Positions 44,803 to 53,018 of a stretch of DNA of 64,000 nt are shown here, piece after piece; position 1 is the stretch's first letter, and every line of letters begins with the position of its first letter. The notes below the pieces were generated by a model. The model made no database searches. It was not told the DNA's origin and saw only the letters and a list, made by a program, of their open reading frames with translations. Source of the DNA: Mesonia sp. HuA40 (GTDB lineage: Bacteria; Bacteroidota; Bacteroidia; Flavobacteriales; Flavobacteriaceae). The stretch is from NCBI RefSeq assembly GCF_008017835.1, contig NZ_VRLT01000028.1:124001-188000 (forward strand), read 5' to 3'. The translations under genes and the position numbers were made by a program.

Positions 44803-45720
44803 ATGAAAACAAAATCATTAAAAATTAAAAAGCCTTGCAACGAAAAATGGGAAAATATGAACCCTAATGAAAAAGGTGGTTTTTGTAATTTATGTTCAAA
44901 AAAAGTAATTGATTTCACCCAATTGAACCAATTTGAAATATCTGATAAAATTAAAAAAGCAAACGGTAATATTTGTGCAAGAGTAGCTCAGCGACAATTG
45001 AATATGCCATTATTGAACTTTGAGCCAAAAAAAAATTACAATTTACCTTCTTCTCATATAGCAATAGGTTTAATGCTTGCTACCTCATTATCTATTGGTC
45101 AACCTTTAAATGCAGAAAATGCTAAGCCAAGAACTGAGTTGGTACAGTCAACAGATTCCATTTTGAAATCAAAAAGAATTTCTTCCACAAAAAAATCAAA
45201 TAATCTTAAACCTAATGACTCAACCCAATTTAAAGGCAAGGTTATATCTGATAAAAATGGAAATCCAATAATCAATGCAAAAATTAGTTTTGTTACACTT
45301 GAGAAGATATTAACTACCTATTCAGATAAAAAAGGAAATTTTTCTATTAAAATCCCAAACGCGCTAATAAAAGATCAAAATGTTATAAAAGTTTCATTCG
45401 ATCAGAATAATACCCAGTTTGAAACCACAGATTTAATCTTATCAAAGAAAAATATTTCAAATAATCAGGAAATTAAAATTAAAAATTCATACGTAATTTT
45501 GGGACGAGTTTCTTGTTCTTACGATAAAGATGAAGCGATATTTCTATTTGAAAATAAAGAAATGACAATAGATGAGTTTTTAAAAAAACTAAAGTCTGAA
45601 GAATTAAATCATTTAAGTGATAAATTTCATTTTTATTACTTCGAACCTAAATTTGCGAAAATTTTATATTCAAATAATTCCGAAAATGGAATATACCTTT
45701 TAATAAGAAAAGAAAATTAG
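44803..45720 (+). CDS. Membrane protein with N-terminal Cys motif and carboxypeptidase-regulatory-like domain
   Basis: A 305-residue protein. The N-terminus has a conserved-looking Cys-rich module, KPCNEKWENMNPNEKGGFCNLCSKKVIDFT, then ICARV (split here: C13-x-W, then FCNLC, then IDFT). A hydrophobic segment follows (AIGLMLATSLSIGQP, about 87-101). Next is a beta-rich domain of the carboxypeptidase-regulatory type (FKGKVISDKNGNPIINAKI, YSDKKGNFSIKI). I recall this N-terminal module from other Bacteroidota proteins of unknown function. Cassette context does not define a job. The tandem 11-mer AACATATATCT (45735-45756) just after the gene is notable. Confidence 0.6.
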   Translation: MKTKSLKIKKPCNEKWENMNPNEKGGFCNLCSKKVIDFTQLNQFEISDKIKKANGNICARVAQRQLNMPLLNFEPKKNYNLPSSHIAIGLMLATSLSIGQPLNAENAKPRTELVQSTDSILKSKRISSTKKSNNLKPNDSTQFKGKVISDKNGNPIINAKISFVTLEKILTTYSDKKGNFSIKIPNALIKDQNVIKVSFDQNNTQFETTDLILSKKNISNNQEIKIKNSYVILGRVSCSYDKDEAIFLFENKEMTIDEFLKKLKSEELNHLSDKFHFYYFEPKFAKILYSNNSENGIYLLIRKEN

Positions 45721-46005
45721 AAAACGAAGTCAACAACATATATCTAACATATATCTTCAACTGTGGCTCTGTGTTCTTCGGGCACAAGCGTTTATGCGTC
45801 TATGCCAGTTCTTTTTACTATCTTCAGTATTAAATTCCTTCAAAAGAAGGATATACGAGATCCTTGGTAAAAACATAAAGCACGAACTTTCCTTGAAATA
45901 GGTTGAGTAAAAATAAAATCAACTGCCTTTATTATTGTAAATTACTAATCAATCCTTTAATTTAGTAGGGCTAATTAACTTTTTGTTTATAAACCAAGTT
46001 TCGAT

Positions 46006-46653
46006 TTGAGAAAAATACTCTTTATTATAAGCTTCCTTAGCCTCGGCGCAAGAGGGCAGAACAATGATAAACCAAAAGTTTTCTACAACCTAGACGATGA
46101 GGAGATAGGTTGGCAAGCTTATTTTAAACTAAAAGAAGAAACCAATAGTTTAAACCAAATTACAGCCACCGATTCAACTTTGCAGTATCGCTTGATTCGT
46201 AGAGAAAATACCGGCACCTTACCACCTACTACCTTTTTGCAATTGAAACAGTATTTATCCGCTTTAAGCGGAAAAGAAATCCGTGAAAATGAAAATATAG
46301 TCATCAATTACCTTAGTCGATATCCCGAAAATGATCAACCATCAGATCATTCTAGCCGATCGAAATGGAATATCTACCATAAGAATTATTTAAAGAAATT
46401 GCATCAACTTGCGCCAATAAAGCAATTTTGGATGCACGCCCCCACTATTAAAACTTTAGACTACCACCACGCCAATCGTTTAAATTGGTTAGCCGATGAA
46501 AAAGATGCGCTTTTTATTTTATTCTTTAAGCAGACTGTGCCCCTTGGCAATTATATTTTGATAAAACCCAATGGCCGCTACTATTACTATTTAGGGGAAT
46601 ACGGGAAAGACCATGTGCTGCGGCAGGCCGAAGATTTTTTTAAACTTGATTAA
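46006..46653 (+). CDS. Secreted protein of unknown function
   Basis: A 215-residue protein starting from TTG, with a clear signal peptide (KILFIISFLSLGARG). The mature part is rich in Tyr, Lys and Asp, with KQFWMHAPTIKTLDYHHANRL and LILIKPNGRYYYYLGEYG-like strands near the end. No family was recognised. It and the next gene use more GC-rich codons than the cassettes on either side, more like the core genes of the window. They may therefore be resident genes between two accessory blocks. Confidence 0.55.
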   Translation: MRKILFIISFLSLGARGQNNDKPKVFYNLDDEEIGWQAYFKLKEETNSLNQITATDSTLQYRLIRRENTGTLPPTTFLQLKQYLSALSGKEIRENENIVINYLSRYPENDQPSDHSSRSKWNIYHKNYLKKLHQLAPIKQFWMHAPTIKTLDYHHANRLNWLADEKDALFILFFKQTVPLGNYILIKPNGRYYYYLGEYGKDHVLRQAEDFFKLD

Positions 46654-46764
46654 AAAAGAATTATACTGGGGCCGTCGGTTTTATTTGTCAAGCAAAAATC
46701 CTATATTTCAACCACTAACAGTGATAAGGCTAAATGCCAAAGAAACAGTCTAAAGCTTTACCCG

Positions 46765-47355
46765 ATGAAAAACGAAAATACACAGCACTCATCAAATACA
46801 GCAGCGGCTAAGCTACCGGCTTATTTAAAGCAAGCCTTGCAAGGAGTAAGGCAGGCTTTTGAACAAGAAGAACCTATTAGCTTTAACATAATAGAAGCCA
46901 AGGATAAAGGCTTTAGCATAAAAGTGAACGGCTTGTTTGCCTTTGTTAGCTTTGGTCATTTTGCTTGGTCTTACCCCAATATTAAATTCTGGCACAATGC
47001 CTCCCGTCATTTAGTGGGTCATAGCTTTAGCGGAAGTATTCACAGCCTAAAAGAAAATCCGGTTGGTATTTTAATCGATGCCAAATCTTCTTCTTTTGAG
47101 CCGGCACCGCTGGCCTTGCATTCCTGCTATCGGGCAGTGGTTTTACAAAAGTCAAAATATGGTGTTTTTGCCGACCTAGGCGTTCACTTTAATTGGCAAT
47201 ACGGTTCGTTATTGGGCTTAATTCATCTATCCCATATGCTAGATAAGAATCAATGGGTAGCTATGCAGGAGGGTGAAATTATTTCTACCCAATTTATGGG
47301 ATACAATGAGAAGCAACAACTTATATTGGGCGATAACCTAGAACGCACGATGTGA
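46765..47355 (+). CDS. Hypothetical protein with S1/OB-like segment
   Basis: A 196-residue cytosolic protein. The first half contains ISFNIIEAKDKGFSIKVNGL and LFAFVSFGHFAWSYPNIKFW. The second half has YRAVVLQKSKYGVFADLGVH and GLIHLSHML, which follow the pattern of an S1 RNA-binding domain (KxGxFVDLG then GLIHxS). That suggests nucleic-acid binding, but only part of the domain can be recognised. It lies about 110 bases after the secreted protein gene. Function unknown. Confidence 0.6.
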   Translation: MKNENTQHSSNTAAAKLPAYLKQALQGVRQAFEQEEPISFNIIEAKDKGFSIKVNGLFAFVSFGHFAWSYPNIKFWHNASRHLVGHSFSGSIHSLKENPVGILIDAKSSSFEPAPLALHSCYRAVVLQKSKYGVFADLGVHFNWQYGSLLGLIHLSHMLDKNQWVAMQEGEIISTQFMGYNEKQQLILGDNLERTM

Positions 47356-48047
47356 CTAAAAGGTGTGATGTCTAAATGAACTGGCAATTTTCAGGAAGTA
47401 CAGCATTCAAAGCCTAAGCAGCACAGACTTGTCTATTATGTTTTATGAAAATACCCCAATAAGATTAATAGGAATAGTGGATTTTATTAGCCAGCCTAAC
47501 CAGCAACCAAAAGACACCTTAAACAGTTGTAAGATGGTGACTGCATAGCCTGTGATGTGGTGGGCATCAAAAGAAAAGGGATGGTTGCTTACTAAAATCA
47601 ATTAAATTTATCTACCCACCATCAACAGTCACAAAATGCCAATAGAAAACATACCTGAAATTTATTTTGATGAAAAGCGGAACCAGCGGGTTTTGTTTGT
47701 TTCCGATTTTAAAATCTGCGAAACATAGATTTTACGCAAAACCGTATACGAGTAAAAACGCCAAATTCCATCTACTGGCTTTTAGCCTATTAAATAAAAT
47801 TATGATTTTAACAAACTTTAAAAAGCTTTGCTTTTTTAAATATTTTAATATATTTGTCTCGAAAATCTTAGAAAACTGCGATAACTCCAGGACAATTTAA
47901 ATATTTAACAATCAAATCGTAAAAGGGTTAAAATGAAAAGCTAAATTTTTTTTTGATATTAAGTAATACTAAATCTGGACGTTAAAAACCAAAATAGACC
48001 AAACCCACTCAAAAAGAGTATTTTAAATAACCATTAAATTTTAAAAA
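47356..48047. other. Intergenic region before bor-like gene
   Basis: About 690 bases. The only long reading frame (47667-47900) is low-complexity Lys/Phe-rich and lacks a plausible start context. Several short frames broken by stops suggest decayed sequence, but no parent gene was recognised. The last 100 bases must contain the promoter of the lipoprotein gene. Confidence 0.4.
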
Positions 48048-48344
48048 ATGATTAAAAAATCACTAAAAATGATGTCAGTTTTATTTGCTGCATCTATGCT
48101 ACTTACTTCTTGTTATTCGTATACCAGCGTTGTAGGCGAAGGAGCTCAAGGATCTAACCAAACTACTAAGTGGAACCACTACGTAGTTTATGGTCTTGCG
48201 CCAGTAGGAGTTTCTGATTCTAAGCAAATGGCTGACGGTGCCGAAAATTATACGGTACACACCCGACAGTCTTTTGTAAATGGCTTAGTTTCTGCGCTTA
48301 CCTTTGGAATCTACACGCCAACTACCACTACGGTAACTAAATAA
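48048..48344 (+). CDS. Bor/Iss-family lipoprotein
   Basis: A 98-residue lipoprotein with lipobox LLTSC (Cys at about residue 22). It matches the Bor pattern: CYSYTSVVGEGAQG, KWNHYVVYGLAPVGVSDSKQ and LVSALTFGIYTPTTTTV. Bor of phage lambda and Iss of E. coli are outer-membrane lipoproteins linked to serum survival; Bacteroidota homologues are common and their role is unknown. The Cys is not followed by acidic residues, so a periplasmic-facing location is likely. Confidence 0.85.
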   Translation: MIKKSLKMMSVLFAASMLLTSCYSYTSVVGEGAQGSNQTTKWNHYVVYGLAPVGVSDSKQMADGAENYTVHTRQSFVNGLVSALTFGIYTPTTTTVTK

Positions 48345-48353
48345 TCTTTAAAT

Positions 48354-48383
48354 TGGGAGTTTGCCGTTTTTAGCAAACTCCCA
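48354..48383 (+). terminator. Hairpin after the Bor-like gene
   Basis: A perfect 11-bp stem TGGGAGTTTGC / GCAAACTCCCA with an 8-base loop, then a weak T-rich stretch. It is probably a terminator or attenuator before the small membrane protein gene. Confidence 0.7.
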
Positions 48384-48396
48384 TTTGTCTCCATAT

Positions 48397-48606
48397 ATGA
48401 GAAAATTAATTTTTTATATCGCAGTGGCCATAAGCCTCGTGCTGCTACTTAATATTTTAAAAATTTTTATTACTGATTTTAGCCGACTTACTTCTTATGG
48501 CTATGGTTATCTGGCGGGAAAAATTGTATTATTCATTCTATTTGGCGCACTGGTGTACCGCACTAGAAAAACCAAATCTCCCATTAAAAAAGAATCTAAT
48601 CCTTAG
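48397..48606 (+). CDS. Small two-helix membrane protein
   Basis: A 69-residue protein starting at ATG 48397 (MRKLIFYIAVAISLVLLLNI). It has two hydrophobic helices (about 4-20 and 38-55) and a basic tail (RTRKTKSPIKKESN). A TTG at 48361 in the same frame lies inside the terminator hairpin and is rejected as start. No family was recognised. It lies just after the Bor-like gene and may be read through from it. Confidence 0.5.
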   Translation: MRKLIFYIAVAISLVLLLNILKIFITDFSRLTSYGYGYLAGKIVLFILFGALVYRTRKTKSPIKKESNP

Positions 48607-48805
48607 TACATTTATGATCGCGTGTTTGTATTCCTAAACAAGCCTTATGGGTAAGTATCAAACACTATTTACATTCGCGCTAAATTCTATTTCTCGATAG
48701 TACCCCCCAAACATTCCTTTCAAGCCATTTCAAGTACTACTATTGTTTGCATATTTAAATTTGATATTTTGTTTTAAAACAATATTTCTTTTACGATAAT
48801 TCATT

Positions 48806-48975
48806 GCCCCCGCTGCTACACCATGGCATCGCGTTCTCTTTACCTTATCACCAAAATTAGCTCAAACAAGCTAATGCTGAACCTTTTTTATTTACACCGC
48901 AATTAACTGGTAGCGCTTTACCCAATAAAAAATGCTATTAAAAGTGTATATTTGAGTGTAGATTACGAGTTGTAT
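48806..48975 (+). repeat. Dispersed promoter-bearing repeat, copy 2
   Basis: It begins CCCCCGCTGCTAC and continues to GAGTTGTAT. A 92-base run (48844-48935) is identical by eye to copy 3 (50187-50278). TATATTTG at 48947-48954 is a perfect -7 box pointing at the CrtO-like gene, 80 bases away. The preceding stretch from 48607 holds no recognised feature. Confidence 0.85.
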
Positions 48976-49034
48976 GAAATGCCAAAATTGCAAACTAACA
49001 TTCTGAATTAAGGAGAAAACTATTTAAATAAAGA

Positions 49035-49616
49035 ATGATCAAGAAAATATTGTTCCCATTTATTGCGATATTCTTAGCCTATAGGTCTTATGAATTGTTG
49101 AAAACAATTTGGACGTTAGAACCTTCTGAATTGAACTTTGGGAGTAAACTATTCCTGTCCTTTCTGTTGAATTTATTTATTACAGGAGTTTTTGCATTTA
49201 TTGGTTTTGCATACAAGACGAGTCAACTTTTGCCCGAAAGTTATTATCGAATTAAGAATAAGAAGTTGATAAAAAAGTCTTCAAAATTTCTAAAAATTCA
49301 ATACTTTAAAATGTTCCTATTGTTTGTATTTTGGGGCAAAAGAAATAATAGACTGAAATATTTTAACGGTACAAAATCAGGTTTAGAGAACTTAGAGTAT
49401 CAAACAAGACAATCTGAATTTGGACATCTAGCAGCATTGGTAGTAATTCAACTCAGTGTTATAATAGTTTTAATCAAAGAACATTATTGGATTGCCTTTT
49501 TGACTACAACATTCAATTTTATCTCTAATTTTTATCCTGTATTGCTTCAACGAAATCATAGATTACAAATCGAACGAATTAAAAATATCAAAAAAAGAAA
49601 GCAGACAGAACAATAA
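49035..49616 (+). CDS. Membrane protein, CrtO acyltransferase-like
   Basis: A 193-residue integral membrane protein with helices near residues 5-25, 42-62, 92-104, 127-145 and 148-165. The end NFISNFYPVLLQRNHRLQIERI and the middle TRQSEFGHLAALVVI match the pattern I recall for glycosyl-4,4'-diaponeurosporenoate acyltransferase (CrtO) family proteins (ExxH, then NxYPxxxQRxNRxR). That enzyme acylates a carotenoid in Staphylococcus; no carotenoid genes are in this window, so the substrate is unknown. It follows repeat copy 2 and is followed by a palindrome, as a single-gene cassette. Confidence 0.5.
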   Translation: MIKKILFPFIAIFLAYRSYELLKTIWTLEPSELNFGSKLFLSFLLNLFITGVFAFIGFAYKTSQLLPESYYRIKNKKLIKKSSKFLKIQYFKMFLLFVFWGKRNNRLKYFNGTKSGLENLEYQTRQSEFGHLAALVVIQLSVIIVLIKEHYWIAFLTTTFNFISNFYPVLLQRNHRLQIERIKNIKKRKQTEQ

Positions 49617-49745
49617 CTACGCATATAGCTTTTGATCGGCGTACGTTTTCCTGCAAAGTTTTGGCTACGCAGTAAGCTTTTTGGTTTCGGTGGACAGAAA
49701 ATTGCTTCGAAACCGCCACAATTCAAATGTGAACCGTTGGGCTTC
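49617..49745 (+). repeat. attC-like element 7 (weak)
   Basis: It has the expected left end ACTACGCATATAGC and right end GAACCGTTGGGC, but the inner arms pair poorly. It follows the CrtO-like gene, where a palindrome is expected. Confidence 0.4.
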
Positions 49746-49779
49746 ATACTTAAAAAATCAAACTGAATCATATCTTTTG

Positions 49780-49787
49780 TAAATTTG
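49780..49787 (+). promoter_or_regulatory. Promoter -7 box of the decayed toxin-antitoxin operon
   Basis: TAAATTTG, perfect TAnnTTTG match, 22 bases before the ATG of the decayed antitoxin gene. Confidence 0.45.
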
Positions 49788-49808
49788 ATTAATTTAAGAT
49801 AAATTATA

Positions 49809-50048
49809 ATGGATATTCGAACAACAAAGCTTGAACTACTAAAAACAAATTTGGAAACTGAAAACTATGATTTTATCTAAAGAGTAGCTGACTTTGTGAA
49901 AAAAGAAAAAGTTGATTTTTGGGACGAATTGACTCCAACCGAACAATCTGAAATAAAACAAGGTGTTGAAGAATTAGATAACGGAAAAAGAATTTCATAC
50001 GAGTCATTTCCTAAAGAAAATTTCTTAATAAAAATATTCTTATCCTAA
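49809..50048 (+). pseudogene. Decayed RelB/ParD-like antitoxin gene
   Basis: MDIRTTKLELLKTNLETENYDFI is followed by a TAA at 49878. The same frame continues RVADFVKKEKVDFWDELTPT, then EQSEIKQGVEELDNGKRISYESF, which is the antitoxin pattern of small RelE/ParE-partner modules in Bacteroidota. One C-to-T change (CAA to TAA) would explain the stop. The end appears shifted as well. The promoter box is still intact. Confidence 0.6.
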
Positions 50049-50150
50049 CTTACCGAATCTAAAATTCTAAAGCTTTCGCAATATTTACTGGAAGAGTGGA
50101 ACTTTAGAACTAGTGAAAATTTTATCTCAAAACTAAACGATAAAATTAAA
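50028..50150 (+). pseudogene. RelE/ParE-like toxin remnant, truncated by repeat copy 3
   Basis: The frame reads IKIFLS, a stop at 50046, then LTESKILKLSQYLLEEWNFR and TSENFISKLNDKIK, a good match to the N-terminal part of RelE/ParE toxins (L..YL.EEW....A..F...L...I). The expected start ATG is ATA. The homology ends exactly where repeat copy 3 begins (50151), so the repeat or a rearrangement at its edge removed the rest. Confidence 0.6.
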
Positions 50151-50325
50151 CCCCCGCTAGTGCGCAATTACCTCACGTTTGTCTTGCTTATCACCAAAAT
50201 TAGCTCAAACAAGCTAATGCTGAACCTTTTTTATTTACACCGCAATTAACTGGTAGCGCTTTACCCAATAAAAAATGCCCATAAAATTGTATATTTGAGT
50301 GGATATAAGGAGTTGTGCCCAATTT
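50151..50325 (+). repeat. Dispersed promoter-bearing repeat, copy 3
   Basis: It begins CCCCCGCTAGTGCGCAATTA and ends near GAGTTGTGCCC. It shares a 92-base identical run with copy 2, and its left end is close to copy 4 (CCCCGCTAGTGGGCAATTA). TATATTTG at 50290-50297 is retained. It abuts the truncated toxin remnant on the left and lies 75 bases before the methyltransferase gene. Confidence 0.85.
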
Positions 50326-50387
50326 TAAAAAAAATCCGTTAAACATCAAATTCTCGCAATTGATTGTTAATTTTAGTAATAGAATAT

Positions 50388-50395
50388 TATATTTG
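50388..50395 (+). promoter_or_regulatory. Promoter of the C5-methyltransferase, leaderless arrangement
   Basis: TATATTTG is four bases (AAAT) before the ATG at 50400, with a TTG (50364-50366) 21 bases upstream. The transcription start should fall at the start codon, so the mRNA is probably leaderless. Confidence 0.6.
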
Positions 50396-50399
50396 AAAT

Positions 50400-51380
50400 A
50401 TGTATAAAGAAAAATTAAAATTCATTGACCTCTTTTGTGGAATTGGAGGTTTTAGAATAGCGTTTGAGGAAGCTTGTGAAGAAAATAAAATCCAAGCTGA
50501 ATGCGTGTTTTCGTCTGATATTGACAAATATGCACAAGAAAGTTATGAGGCAAATTTTGGAGAAAAACCGGCTGGCGACATAACGAAAATTAATGAAAAG
50601 GACATTCCAAACCACGATATACTTTTTGCTGGTTTTCCTTGTCAACCCTTTAGCATAATTGGGCAAATGAAAGGTCTAAATGACACAAGAGGAACTTTAT
50701 TTTTTGATATAGCGAGAATTATTAAGGAAAAAGAACCAAAAGCATTTATTTTAGAAAATGTGAAACAACTTGTTGGACACGACAAAGGAAAAACATTAAA
50801 AGTTATCGTAAAATCCTTAAAAGATTTGGGATATCACGTTCAATATAGTGTACTTAACGCTTTGGACTTTGGACTACCGCAAAAAAGAGAACGGGTTGTT
50901 ATTGTTGGTCATAAAGAACCAATTTTATTTACTTTTCCAAACCCAGAAAAACCATACAAATCACTGACCGAAATATTAGAAAATAAAGTTGATAAGAAAT
51001 ATTTCGCTTCAGATTATATAAAAGCCAAGAGGAAAGAAAAGCACACTTCTTCCTATTATCCATCAATTTGGCACGAAAACAAATCAGGCAATATCTGTTC
51101 TTATCCTTTCTCTTGCGCTCTTCGTTCAGGTGCTTCGCATAATTATCTTTTAGTTAACGGAGAAAGAAGATTAACACCAAGAGAAATGTTTAGACTGCAA
51201 GGTTTTCCCGATTGGTACAAAATTATTGTGAGTGATGCACAAGCAAAAAAACAAGCTGGAAATGCTGTTCCAGTAAATATGATAAAAGCAGTGGCTCAAA
51301 AACTATTGCCTTATGTGGCGACAACAATTGACCCATCAATGGTTTTAAGAGAATACGATTTAAAATATAATGCAAGTTAA
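50400..51380 (+). CDS. DNA (cytosine-5) methyltransferase
   Basis: Methylates cytosine at C5, protecting host DNA. The 326-residue protein has motif I (IDLFCGIGGFRIAF), motif IV with the catalytic Cys81 (FPCQPFSI), motif VI (ENV, 119-121), motif VIII (QKRER) and motif X (QAGNAVPVNM). LTPREMFRLQGFP belongs to motif IX. The specificity cannot be read from the target-recognition region. Its stop TAA shares a base with the ATG of the next gene, so it forms a two-gene type II restriction-modification unit with it. A promoter box right before the ATG suggests a leaderless mRNA. Confidence 0.95.
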   Translation: MYKEKLKFIDLFCGIGGFRIAFEEACEENKIQAECVFSSDIDKYAQESYEANFGEKPAGDITKINEKDIPNHDILFAGFPCQPFSIIGQMKGLNDTRGTLFFDIARIIKEKEPKAFILENVKQLVGHDKGKTLKVIVKSLKDLGYHVQYSVLNALDFGLPQKRERVVIVGHKEPILFTFPNPEKPYKSLTEILENKVDKKYFASDYIKAKRKEKHTSSYYPSIWHENKSGNICSYPFSCALRSGASHNYLLVNGERRLTPREMFRLQGFPDWYKIIVSDAQAKKQAGNAVPVNMIKAVAQKLLPYVATTIDPSMVLREYDLKYNAS

Positions 51381-52132
51381 TGACAAAGAGAAAATCACCA
51401 AGATTAAGAACTGTAAGCAAATCCGTTTCTGCTTATCCACTAAATAAATTCAATTCAGATTTTCCATATATTCTCGGTCAAGAAATAGTTTATTTATTAG
51501 CAAGCAAGGGACGCGCTGACCTACAAGGAAATGAATGGGAGCAAATTTTTGCTTTATGTGTTGGAGCTGACTGGAAACCATCAAATGTTGGATTGGATGA
51601 TGTTGTAATGGGAAATACAGCTTGGGGAGCAAAAACTGTAAAATCAGGAGTAAAAGACTTTAAAAACTTAAAGCAAGTTCGATTGATTTCTGGCAGAAAT
51701 TCACCTGTTTATTCTTATGGAGGAACAATTGATACTTCTGCTGACCCAAATTTAATTGGAGAGCAAGTGCTAGAAATTTGGAATGAACGTGTATCTGCAA
51801 TACGTGAAAAATATAAACATTTAAGAACTGTCGTACTTGTAAAATCAAACGACCTATCCCAAGTAGCCGTATTTGAATTTGATACAATTCGTTACGACTC
51901 AGAACTTTTTAACTTTGAATGGAATAAAAATGGTAATCTCGAAGGTTTTATTAAAGGCACAAGAACAAAACAATTTGTGTGGCAGCCACACGGTTCACAA
52001 TTTACGATAATAGAAAAAGTTCCCGAAGAAACTTTAATTTTAAAAATCAAACCACCCGAAACATTGGATAAGGAAAAAATACTCGATGCTATTGGATTTG
52101 ACAAGACTTGGGTTACAATTGAAAGAAAGTAA
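51380..52132 (+). CDS. Putative type II restriction endonuclease
   Basis: A 250-residue protein that overlaps the methyltransferase stop by one base (TAATG), the standard place for the cognate nuclease. GLDDVVMGNTAWGAKTVK (about residues 76-92) resembles a PD-(D/E)xK active site, with Asp and the final Lys present but Ala where Glu is usual, as in some restriction enzymes. No other family was recognised. The assignment rests mainly on context. Cognate specificity is unknown. Confidence 0.75.
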   Translation: MTKRKSPRLRTVSKSVSAYPLNKFNSDFPYILGQEIVYLLASKGRADLQGNEWEQIFALCVGADWKPSNVGLDDVVMGNTAWGAKTVKSGVKDFKNLKQVRLISGRNSPVYSYGGTIDTSADPNLIGEQVLEIWNERVSAIREKYKHLRTVVLVKSNDLSQVAVFEFDTIRYDSELFNFEWNKNGNLEGFIKGTRTKQFVWQPHGSQFTIIEKVPEETLILKIKPPETLDKEKILDAIGFDKTWVTIERK

Positions 52133-52140
52133 AAAAACTG

Positions 52141-52337
52141 GGCACAACACCGTATATAGCTCATAGCTAATTAGTTGCTTAATCGAAGATAAAGCATATT
52201 TGCAAGTCCGCCAAATTTTTTAATTTGGCTTATTGATAAAAAAAATAATAAGAAAATTAAAAAATTCGGCTCGTGCTTAACCGAAAAATTATCGATAATT
52301 TGCACGCTACGAGCCATATACAAGACCGTTGTAAAAC
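52141..52337 (+). repeat. attC-like palindrome 8
   Basis: The left arm (52141-52167) includes CACAACACCGTATATAGC and the right arm (52306-52337) includes GAGCCATATACAAGACCGTTG. The arms are complementary over ACAAC-GTATATRGCTC-TAGC, with extra bases in one arm only. That asymmetry and the AAC/GTT ends recall integron attC. The loop holds a second hairpin, GCCAAATTTTTTAATTTGGC. It separates the restriction cassette from the PoNe-like cassette. Confidence 0.75.
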
Positions 52338-52458
52338 ATTTACGAAAAACTTTACGACATTCAATGACAAAGTAAATGTCGTCTAAAAGTCAAATAAAAA
52401 TCGTTATCAAATTTTAAACGAATTACTACTTTTAGAGTTAAATAAAAGTAACAAACAA

Positions 52459-52548
52459 ATGAACTGGATTGCAAAGAAAATAAGTGAAACCCGAAAAATT
52501 AAAGGGCTCACTCAAGAAGAATTGGCTGAACAAGCCAAAAAGCCTTAA
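52459..52548 (+). pseudogene. Truncated XRE regulator fragment
   Basis: A 29-codon piece, MNWIAKKISETRKIKGLTQE then ELAEQAKKP and stop, is the first part of an XRE helix-turn-helix domain with the recognition helix missing. The nuclease frame begins 16 bases before its stop in another frame. It looks like a recombination joint. A -1 slip at CAAAAAG (52536-52542) could in principle fuse the two. Confidence 0.55.
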
Positions 52549-53012
52549 AAAAACAATATAAAAATACTATTGCTTTTGCATCTAATGCCAGAAAAGGTAA
52601 TTTAGGTGAAATTTGTACAGACATAGATTTTGTTGAAAAAGGCTATGAAGTGGTACACGTTAATAGACACACGACCATTGACCCGATAGGCGATAATACT
52701 GGTATAGACCATATATTTAAAAATCCAGAAACTGGAGAATATGTGATTGTAGAAAGTAAATTTCACGGTACTGGTGGTCTTTCAAATCTATCAGATGGTA
52801 CGAGACAAATGAGTAACAATTGGATTTCTAACGGTTTAGAAAACAATACAGATAGGTTATGGAAAGCTGTTGGCGGTGATATGTCTTTATATAATGATAT
52901 AAAAAATAATGGTTTTGAACGTGTCATTGCTTATATTCAAGCAGATGGAACTATCAATTATAAATATGTTGGTGCAGATGGTTATGAAATAAATACAGTT
53001 TTTGACAATTAA
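52530..53012 (+). pseudogene. Orphan PoNe-like DNase toxin domain
   Basis: The open frame from 52530 to 53012 encodes a polymorphic-toxin C-terminal domain: ARKGNLGEICTDIDFVEKGY, then NTGIDHIF (Asp) and YVIVESKFHG (Glu-x-Lys), a PD-(D/E)xK-type active site. This arrangement and the DUF1911-type neighbour fit the PoNe nuclease / PoNi immunity pair. There is no ATG; the first GTG (52650) would remove the conserved start of the domain. No delivery domain (Rhs, LXG, T6SS or T9SS signal) is present. It is best read as a displaced toxin tip that may be silent. Confidence 0.7.
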
Positions 53013-53018
53013 TACTTT

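Noticed and set aside
47667-47900. 77-codon reading frame before the Bor-like gene
   Set aside because: Low-complexity Lys/Phe-rich translation with no family resemblance; the surrounding sequence is full of stops.
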